Positions 1 to 5,216 of a stretch of 9,366 nt of DNA are shown piece after piece. A model generated the notes under the pieces. It was not told where the DNA came from. It worked only from the letters and a program-made list of their open reading frames with translations, and ran no database searches. This stretch comes from Desulfotignum sp. GTDB taxonomy: Bacteria > Desulfobacterota > Desulfobacteria > Desulfobacterales > Desulfobacteraceae. The stretch lies in contig JAIPDY010000120.1 of assembly GCA_021737445.1 (NCBI GenBank), positions 1 to 9,366 of the forward strand. Reading direction: 5' to 3'. A program made the position numbers and the translations under genes. Every line of letters starts with the position of its first letter. Within the stretch, counting starts at the first letter, position 1.

Positions 1-1241
1 GGTCCGGTAAGGGGGGTAAATCCGGCAGATGCCACCAGAACGTCGCAGTCATATGTTTTGGAAACCGTTGTATCCACACTCTTGATGGTGACTTTTTTCA
101 CCTGTTTGCCGCCATGTGCCTCAGTGGCAACCCAGCCCTTGAGGATGGGGATTTTCCGGTCCAGAACCGCCTTGAGCAGGACCGGATCCTGGCCGTCTTC
201 CCTGATGTCGGCGATGACCGGGACAGACATTCCCAGATCATGCAGGGTCACGGCTGCTTCCAGACCCAAATCATGGCCGATGGAAAAAACACCGGTCTTG
301 CCGGGCAGCATGCCGTAGGTATTGGCCAGGCGCAGGGCGCATCCTGCCTGCATCACGCCCGGGCGTTCATTGTTTTCAAACAGCAGGGGCCGTTCGATGC
401 AGCCTGTGGCAACCACCACACTGTTGGCCCGGATCTCGATATACCGCTCCGTAAAGGCATCAGATTCTTTTCCGATCTGAAAACCGGTGATCAGGTTGTT
501 GTTGTATGCCCCTACATTGGCGGTGTGGGTGAACACCCGGATATTTTCGGTTTTTTCCACCTCTTTTGCCAGCTGCACGGCGCGTTCGTGATGGGTCTGG
601 CGGTCGATATATTCAGAGGTGCGGTATTCAAAATCTCCGCCGAGCCAGGGCCGTGCTTCCATGAGGATGACCCGCAGCCCTTTTTGTGCCGCAGCCAGGG
701 CTGCGGTCATGCCGGCAGGCCCGCCGCCGATGACACACACATCACATGTGGGGAAAATCTCATCATATTTGCCGGGCATGTGGTGGTCCGGAGACAGCTT
801 GCCGATACCGGCGGCCTTACGGATTTGCTTCATGGCAACCGGCCAGATTCTGGCGGGCTTGTGCATGGTATCATAGTAGAAACCCGCGGGCATGGCCCAG
901 TCCATCTTGTCGATAAAGCCCATGAGGTCATTTTCAGCAGAACCCTTGACATTCTGCTCTTTGACCACCATGCCGGGTTTTAAAAATGTGGTCTCGGTGC
1001 GGACATTGGGGATGCCGTTGACCTCCATCATGGTGTTGGAGCATTCCCCGTCCATGCTGTAAAGCCCTCTGGGACGGTGGTATTTCAGACTTCTTGCATA
1101 TATTCTGACCCCATTGGCATACAGGGCGGTTGCAATGGTATCCCCTTTGATGCCGTAGTAAGTTTTCCCCTTGTAAGTGAAGGGAATTTTGTCACTTGCA
1201 TCGATTTTCAATGTGGGCAGATGATTGAATCTGTTCATCAT
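1..1241 (-). CDS. soxA: Sarcosine oxidase alpha subunit, N-terminal part (cut by window edge)
   Basis: This is the large subunit of heterotetrameric sarcosine oxidase, a cytoplasmic flavoenzyme that demethylates sarcosine to glycine and gives the one-carbon unit to tetrahydrofolate. The frame is open without a stop from the ATG at 1241 to the window edge, about 413 codons of a subunit that is normally about 950-1000 residues. Residues 1-100 are the ferredoxin-like N-terminal domain, with the family signature ANGVRIYARSLKYHRPRG (42-59). Only one cysteine (C67) lies where true 2Fe-2S relatives have several, so no cluster is expected, as usual for SoxA. PAGFYYDT follows at 118-125, then the dinucleotide-binding loop GGGPAG at 172-177 and, further on, a VVVATGCIERP segment typical of the family. 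The start overlaps the soxD stop as ATGA, and a GGAGG at 1249-1253 lies 7 bases upstream, so the two genes are translationally coupled. A second ATG follows immediately at 1238. The C-terminal folate-binding half is outside the window. Confidence 0.92.
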   Translation of the reverse strand, partial: MMNRFNHLPTLKIDASDKIPFTYKGKTYYGIKGDTIATALYANGVRIYARSLKYHRPRGLYSMDGECSNTMMEVNGIPNVRTETTFLKPGMVVKEQNVKGSAENDLMGFIDKMDWAMPAGFYYDTMHKPARIWPVAMKQIRKAAGIGKLSPDHHMPGKYDEIFPTCDVCVIGGGPAGMTAALAAAQKGLRVILMEARPWLGGDFEYRTSEYIDRQTHHERAVQLAKEVEKTENIRVFTHTANVGAYNNNLITGFQIGKESDAFTERYIEIRANSVVVATGCIERPLLFENNERPGVMQAGCALRLANTYGMLPGKTGVFSIGHDLGLEAAVTLHDLGMSVPVIADIREDGQDPVLLKAVLDRKIPILKGWVATEAHGGKQVKKVTIKSVDTTVSKTYDCDVLVASAGFTPLTG

Positions 1242-1498
1242 TCTTTTGCCTCCGGTGTTTCCTTTTCAAGGTTTGTCGTCGTATCCCGGAATATGGTAAA
1301 CCATGAACCACATCCATCCCGGTGAAACCACCATTCCTGCTGGACGCCTGCCACGCATCTGTTCATGTGGACATAATCGCACCAGCTTTCAGGGGTCAGA
1401 TCTTTTTCATCAGGTCTGGGACCTTTTTCTTCTCCGCCGTAACGGAACTCATATCCGTTTCTCTTTCCGCAGATCGGACATGTAATTGTTAACGCCAT
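1238..1498 (-). CDS. soxD: Sarcosine oxidase delta subunit (zinc-binding)
   Basis: This is the small subunit of heterotetrameric sarcosine oxidase. It has a structural role in the complex and carries a zinc ion. The protein is 86 residues, within the usual 80-100. The ligands expected for delta subunits are visible: the pair C7-P-I-C10 near the N-terminus and H59/C63 in the segment WWFHRDGCGSWF. FRYGG (18-22) and WFTIFRDT (from 66) are also family-typical. A strong ribosome-binding site, GGAGAAG at 1504-1510, lies 5 bases before the ATG at 1498. The gene sits 43 bases after soxB, and its stop overlaps the soxA start by four bases, so it is the middle cistron of soxB-soxD-soxA. Three further cysteines or histidines (C40, H44, C48) are not ligands in the known structure as far as I recall. 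The assignment is secure from the motif and the gene order together. Confidence 0.93.
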   Translation of the reverse strand: MALTITCPICGKRNGYEFRYGGEEKGPRPDEKDLTPESWCDYVHMNRCVAGVQQEWWFHRDGCGSWFTIFRDTTTNLEKETPEAKE

Positions 1499-1541
1499 CT
1501 TATCTTCTCCTTGAATCTCATAAATATTTTATTCAGCTGAT

Positions 1542-2780
1542 TTAATTGTCCGGGGTGTAACTAACCAGAGCGGCAGTTTCACCCATGAGCTTGTGCTCCT
1601 GGTACCGTTTCAAAGCAAAGGGCTTGAGTATGTCAGGACAGGTGTTGGTGGCCATGAAACTGGCCATGTGACGTCCCACGGCAGAGCATGATTTAAAACC
1701 GAAATAGCCCCAGCCGCAGTCCATGAAAAATCCTTCCACCTGTTCATTGCCGTCCATGATGGGGGCCATGTCAGGGGTCATGTCAGCCAGCCCGCCCCAG
1801 ATCCGCATGAATCTCACCCCCCGCAGGGCAGGCAGAAATTCAGACAACGCTTCGGCCTGATGCTTGATGTAGTGGGCTGTGTTCAAGGTGGTATAGTTGG
1901 GCCACTGGTCCATGTGGGCGCCGGTGGCGATTTCCCCTTTCAGGGTCTGGTTGGCGTAACAGTGGTATGCCCCTGAGGAGACCACATGGTTCAGGATGGG
2001 TTTGAGGGGCTGGGTCACCATGGCCTGGATGGTCAGAACGGAGATGGGCAGTTTGATGCCCAAAAATCCGTGGATCAGGGCGGCGGAATATCCGCCGGCG
2101 GAGATCAGCACCTGCTTGGTGTTGATGACCCCTTTGTCGGTGACCACTGCCGTGACCTTGCCGTTTTTGGTGTTGATACCCGTGGCTTCTGTCTGCTGGT
2201 GGATTTCCACCCCGAGTTTGGACGCCCCTTTGGCCAGGCCCCAGACAACCGCGTCATGGCGGACCACCCCCCCGGGGGGATGAAACATGGCCCCGTGGAT
2301 GGGAAAGGTGATGTCCTCGGAAATGTTCAAGGCTGGCACCAGCTCCTTGGCTTCTTTGGCATCGATGAGGTGGGATTCCACCCCGTGGAACTGGGCTGTG
2401 GCAATGGTCATACGGGCCGCGTTCATGGCTGCCTCAGAATGCATGAGGTTGAGGTTGCCGCAGTTGTTGAACATTAAATTGTAATCCAGTTCTTTGGTGA
2501 GAACCGGCCAGAGGTCAAGCGCTTCCTTGTAAAGCGGCACATTGTACTGGGTCCGCTGGTTGGCACGGACAATGGCCGTGTTTCTGCCGGCACCGCCATA
2601 CCCGATATAGTTTTTTTCAATGATCGCTACATCGGTGATGCCATGCTCTTTTGCAAGGTAGTACGCTGTTGCCAGACTGTGAAGTCCGCCTCCAATGAGA
2701 ACCACATCATAACTTGATTTAAGCTTGGTTTTTTTGCCCCACATGGGTTTGCTTTTCGAAAACATTGGCCTTCTCTTCAT
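1542..2780 (-). CDS. soxB: Sarcosine oxidase beta subunit
   Basis: This is the catalytic flavin subunit of heterotetrameric sarcosine oxidase: a DAO-type fold that holds FAD, where sarcosine is oxidised, and covalent FMN, which in the studied enzymes receives the electrons and passes them to oxygen. The protein is 412 residues, close to the family length. The FAD-binding segment YDVVLIGGGLHSLATAYYLA starts at residue 24, followed by the conserved GRNTAIVRANQ at 65-75. H175 in GGVVRHDAVVWG matches the histidine that binds FMN in characterised enzymes (about residue 173-175). WGGLADMTPDMAPIMD (328-343) and DCGWGYFGFKSCSAVGRHMA (354-373) are the usual C-terminal flavin and substrate segments. 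The start is uncertain. The ATG at 2780 has no clear ribosome-binding site; the ATG at 2765 has AGAAGG only 3 bases before it. The conserved fold begins at about residue 24 either way. This is the first gene of the operon. Confidence 0.94.
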   Translation of the reverse strand: MKRRPMFSKSKPMWGKKTKLKSSYDVVLIGGGLHSLATAYYLAKEHGITDVAIIEKNYIGYGGAGRNTAIVRANQRTQYNVPLYKEALDLWPVLTKELDYNLMFNNCGNLNLMHSEAAMNAARMTIATAQFHGVESHLIDAKEAKELVPALNISEDITFPIHGAMFHPPGGVVRHDAVVWGLAKGASKLGVEIHQQTEATGINTKNGKVTAVVTDKGVINTKQVLISAGGYSAALIHGFLGIKLPISVLTIQAMVTQPLKPILNHVVSSGAYHCYANQTLKGEIATGAHMDQWPNYTTLNTAHYIKHQAEALSEFLPALRGVRFMRIWGGLADMTPDMAPIMDGNEQVEGFFMDCGWGYFGFKSCSAVGRHMASFMATNTCPDILKPFALKRYQEHKLMGETAALVSYTPDN

Positions 2781-2817
2781 TTTGGATTGATATTATTTTT
2801 CTGCCATATCCATCTCG

Positions 2818-2846
2818 TCAATACGCCATGAAAGAAAACATGTCAA
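2818..2846 (-). promoter_or_regulatory. Candidate sigma-70 promoter of soxBDA
   Basis: Read on the minus strand, a perfect -35 box TTGACA (2841-2846) is followed after 17 bases by TATTGA (2818-2823), a partial match (3 of 6) to the -10 consensus. Transcription would start roughly 30 bases before the soxB ATG at 2780. One arm of the inverted repeat (2828-2840) fills most of the spacer, which is a classical position for repressor binding. Another weak arrangement (TTGACG with a TAATAT-like box closer to soxB) is possible. This is assigned by consensus matching only. Confidence 0.5.
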
Positions 2847-2880
2847 GCATTTTATTTAAAAATGATTGTTTTTCTTTCAT
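2828..2880. promoter_or_regulatory. Inverted repeat in the soxB/rpiR divergent control region, likely operator
   Basis: Arm 1, ATGAAAGAAAACA (2828-2840), is the reverse complement of arm 2, TGTTTTTCTTTCAT (2867-2880), apart from one extra T. The outer 11 bases of each arm (2828-2838 and 2870-2880) pair exactly. The 11-base arms are 42 bases apart centre to centre, close to four helical turns, which would let two dimers bind the same DNA face. Arm 1 lies between the -35 and -10 of the proposed sox promoter. Arm 2 ends 6 bases before the -35 of the proposed regulator promoter. The arrangement fits binding by the adjacent RpiR-type protein, but that link is inferred. With a loop of about 29 bases and AT-rich arms it is a poor terminator candidate. 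Confidence 0.55.
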
Positions 2881-2886
2881 CAACCC

Positions 2887-2914
2887 TTGACAAAAAGTTT
2901 ATTCTGGATTAAAT
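2887..2914 (+). promoter_or_regulatory. Candidate sigma-70 promoter of the rpiR-type regulator gene
   Basis: A perfect TTGACA (2887-2892) is followed after 16 bases by TTAAAT (2909-2914), a 4-of-6 match to the -10 consensus, in an AT-rich stretch. The start point would fall around 2920, leaving a leader of about 60 bases before the ATG at 2984. The inverted-repeat arm just upstream (2867-2880) suggests autoregulation. Confidence 0.45.
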
Positions 2915-2983
2915 CTCAATAAAATTAGCAAATTATAATAAAGACCCCGCTATGATAGAAACTATATAAATAAGGCAGCTACA

Positions 2984-3859
2984 ATGAATGATGCAGCATC
3001 ACACCCGGTTATAAATGATATTTCCAGCAAGCTTGATACATTGACCCCCAAGGCACAGACCCTGGGAAACTATATCATGCAGAATCCTTCCAAGGTGGTG
3101 TTCATGACCACCAAGGAACTGGCCGAGGCCTGTGAGGTCAGCGAGGCAACAGTGGTCCGGTTTGTTGCAACCCTTGGGTATAAAGGGTATTCAGATTTCC
3201 AGGATGCGCTCAAGGACTTCATCAACACCGGTTTGTCCCTGCCGGACCGGGTAAATCTCAAAGGCATTGACCAGCCCGGGCTGGACAGGCTGCACCGGGG
3301 AATTTTAGAAGAACTCAACAACCTCAAATACCTGTATGAACATATTGATGTGGAAAGAATGAACCAGTTCATAGACCACATGGACCTCAGTCCCACAATT
3401 TATGTCACCGGTTCCAGGCTGTCCTATACCTTTGCCTATTACCTGGGCTGGTCTTTGACCAAGGTGAGGAAAGGGATCCACATCCTCAAAGGCAGTGATT
3501 CCACAGCCATGGACATGCTGGCCAATGCCCCGTCCCAGAGCCTGGTTATACTCACCGCCACCACCCGGTATCCCAATGAACTGATCAAGCTGAGCAAGAT
3601 GATCCGGCGGTGCGGCCACACCCTGCTGGCCCTTACCGATTCCAGTATATCACCGGTGATTCCCTTTGCCCACCTGTCTTTGGTGGTGCCGTCCAAATCC
3701 ATTCCCTTTATCGGCAATGTGTCAGGCATGCTGGCAGTGATTCAGTATATGGTACAGGAGCTGGCCAACCGGAAAGGGGATGCATTGCGGGCATATCAGG
3801 AACAGCTGGAACAGGTGTATCTGGAAAATGACCTTCTTTTTAACATTGATCCCAAGTAA
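2984..3859 (+). CDS. RpiR-family transcriptional regulator (HTH + SIS domain)
   Basis: This is a DNA-binding regulator of 291 residues, the usual family length. Residues 1-78 form the RpiR-type helix-turn-helix, with the recognition region TTKELAEACEVSEATVVRFVATLGYKGYSDFQ-like at 42-73 (the ELAEACEVSEATVVRF core is clear). Residues about 138-260 form a SIS domain, which in this family senses sugar phosphates or other small ligands. Its loop reads VTGSRLS (141-147) rather than the GxGxS loop typical of sugar-phosphate binders, so the ligand may be of another kind. AAGG at 2972-2975 lies 8 bases before the ATG, which supports the start. The gene is divergent from soxBDA across 203 bases that contain an inverted repeat, and it is the first of three co-directional genes. 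By position it is the likely regulator of sarcosine catabolism and of itself. Whether it represses or activates cannot be read directly, but an operator inside the sox promoter favours repression. Confidence 0.88.
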   Translation: MNDAASHPVINDISSKLDTLTPKAQTLGNYIMQNPSKVVFMTTKELAEACEVSEATVVRFVATLGYKGYSDFQDALKDFINTGLSLPDRVNLKGIDQPGLDRLHRGILEELNNLKYLYEHIDVERMNQFIDHMDLSPTIYVTGSRLSYTFAYYLGWSLTKVRKGIHILKGSDSTAMDMLANAPSQSLVILTATTRYPNELIKLSKMIRRCGHTLLALTDSSISPVIPFAHLSLVVPSKSIPFIGNVSGMLAVIQYMVQELANRKGDALRAYQEQLEQVYLENDLLFNIDPK

Positions 3860-3917
3860 AAATCAAGATATGGTCATGGAATTTTAACCGGAATCTGCAT
3901 TTTTCATAAGGCAGCCC

Positions 3918-4682
3918 ATGCTTGAAGACCTGACAGTTATCAGTTTCCTGATCCTTTTTGCCACCGGCCTGTGCGCCGGGTTTGTGGATGCCATTGCCGG
4001 CGGGGGCGGGCTGATCGCCCTGCCGGTACTCCTGGCCCTGGGCCTGCCTCCTGCAACAGCCCTGGGCACCAACAAGCTTCAGGGCAGTTTCGGGACCCTG
4101 TCGTCTGCCGTCAATTTTATCTCCAAGGGGCTGGTGGATATCAGGCAGTGTCTGGCCGGCGTGGGATTTACTCTGTGCGGGGCTGTGCTGGGGGCGGTGA
4201 CCATCCAGCGCATGGATCCCGGGTTTATCCGGCATCTGATTCCGGTGCTGCTCCTGGTTGTCTTTTTTTATACCCTGTTTTCCAGGACCCTGGGACTGAA
4301 ACCGGGGCGCCCCAAAATGGGCAGAAATCTGTTTTTTATCCTGTTCGGCCTGGGACTGGGGTTTTATGACGGATTTTTCGGGCCCGGCACCGGATCTTTC
4401 TGGACCGGGGCCCTGCTGATCTTTCTGGGCCTGGACATGACCGGGGCCGTGGGCACCACCCGGGTGATGAATTTTGTATCCAATATCGTGGCCCTGGCCG
4501 TGTTCATCATCGGCGGCAGCGTACTGTGGTCTGCCGGACTGGTCATGGCGGCCGGCCAGGTCATCGGGGCAAGGGCTGGTTCAAGCCTTGCCATAAAAAG
4601 AGGTGCCGGGTTTATCCGGCCGTTTTTTCTGACCGTGGTGTTTTTGACCATTGTCAGGCTCATATATGTCAACTACGGGTAG
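3918..4682 (+). CDS. TSUP-family (YfcA-like, DUF81) inner-membrane transporter
   Basis: This is a polytopic membrane protein of 254 residues with about seven or eight hydrophobic segments, for example 6-22, 28-44, 78-95, 104-122, 137-155, 160-176, 186-212 and 234-250. The two halves carry related signatures, GFVDAIAGGGGLIALPVLL (21-39) and GFYDGFFGPGTGSF (148-161), which define the TauE/SafE/YfcA (TSUP) family. ALGTNKLQGSFGT at 48-60 is also typical of YfcA-like members. Known family members move sulfite, sulfonates and other small organic anions, but the substrate of this subgroup cannot be read from sequence. A ribosome-binding AAGG lies 6 bases before the ATG. The gene starts 58 bases after the regulator stop with no evident terminator, so the two are probably co-transcribed. 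Its place beside a sarcosine oxidase operon hints at a related substrate or product, which is inference only. Confidence 0.88.
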   Translation: MLEDLTVISFLILFATGLCAGFVDAIAGGGGLIALPVLLALGLPPATALGTNKLQGSFGTLSSAVNFISKGLVDIRQCLAGVGFTLCGAVLGAVTIQRMDPGFIRHLIPVLLLVVFFYTLFSRTLGLKPGRPKMGRNLFFILFGLGLGFYDGFFGPGTGSFWTGALLIFLGLDMTGAVGTTRVMNFVSNIVALAVFIIGGSVLWSAGLVMAAGQVIGARAGSSLAIKRGAGFIRPFFLTVVFLTIVRLIYVNYG

Positions 4683-4727
4683 CAGCTCCGGCCTGCCGCC
4701 CTGAAAAAGTACTGAGAAAGGAAAAAA

Positions 4728-5216
4728 ATGTTACAGACCCAGCAAGAACTGCTCGCCCTGCTGTCAGATATCGGCATTGCATACACCAACCATGAACACC
4801 CGGCCGTGTTTACCGTGGAAGAAGCCGCCCTGCACCAGGGCGGTATTGCAGGGGCCCACAGCAAGAACCTGTTTTTCAAGGACAAAAAGAAAAATCTGTT
4901 TCTGGTGGTGACCTTGGCGGACAAGCCCATCAGGATCAAGGAGGTGGCCAAAAAAATCGGGGGAAACAACATGTCATTTGCCAAGCCCGATCTGCTAATG
5001 GAGGTGCTGGGCATGATTCCCGGAGCTGTCACCCCGTTTGCCGCCATAAACATAAAAGACCATGAGGTAAAAATTGTCCTGGATGAGGATTTGATGGCCC
5101 ATGACCTGCTCAATTTCCACCCGCTGGAAAACACCGCCACCACCACCATCGCATCCAAAGACCTGGTAAAGTTTCTGGAACACTGCGGCCGGTCACCCGA
5201 GATTATCCGGCTTTGA
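4728..5216 (+). CDS. YbaK/ProX-type aminoacyl-tRNA deacylase (prolyl-tRNA editing family)
   Basis: This is a free-standing, cytoplasmic 162-residue protein of the family that hydrolyses mischarged tRNAs in trans. The closest pattern is the ProX/PrdX (ProXp-ala-like) branch, which removes alanine from tRNA-Pro. The diagnostic segments are present: GIAGAHSKNLFFKDKKKN (39-56) with the conserved lysine K46; RIKEVAKKIGGNNMSFA (69-85); the GMIPGAVTPFA loop (95-105), which contributes to the active site; and NFHPLENTATTTIA (129-142). AAAGGA lies just before the ATG at 4728. The gap to the transporter gene is 45 bases without a terminator, so it probably ends the same operon, although no metabolic link is obvious. 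Its last 24 bases overlap, tail to tail, the end of the kinase gene on the other strand. Precise tRNA and amino-acid specificity is not determined here. Confidence 0.88.
   Translation: MLQTQQELLALLSDIGIAYTNHEHPAVFTVEEAALHQGGIAGAHSKNLFFKDKKKNLFLVVTLADKPIRIKEVAKKIGGNNMSFAKPDLLMEVLGMIPGAVTPFAAINIKDHEVKIVLDEDLMAHDLLNFHPLENTATTTIASKDLVKFLEHCGRSPEIIRL

Noticed and set aside
1..300. 2Fe-2S cluster in the N-terminal domain of SoxA
   Set aside because: Only one cysteine (C67) occurs in the relevant loop; the four-cysteine pattern of related ferredoxin-like domains is absent, as is normal for SoxA. (The domain itself maps to roughly 940-1241.)
114..983. 289-codon open frame on the plus strand opposite soxA
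   Set aside because: It lies wholly antisense to a well-supported soxA reading frame, gives no recognisable protein pattern, and is the usual by-product of biased third-codon positions.
1986..2477. 163-codon open frame on the plus strand opposite soxB
   Set aside because: It is antisense to conserved flavoprotein sequence with H175 and other motifs on the minus strand; its composition (rich in G, D, H, Q) is typical of a shadow frame.
2828..2880. Inverted repeat as a transcription terminator
   Set aside because: The loop is about 29 bases, the arms are AT-rich, and both flanking genes start rather than end here, so an operator role is more plausible.
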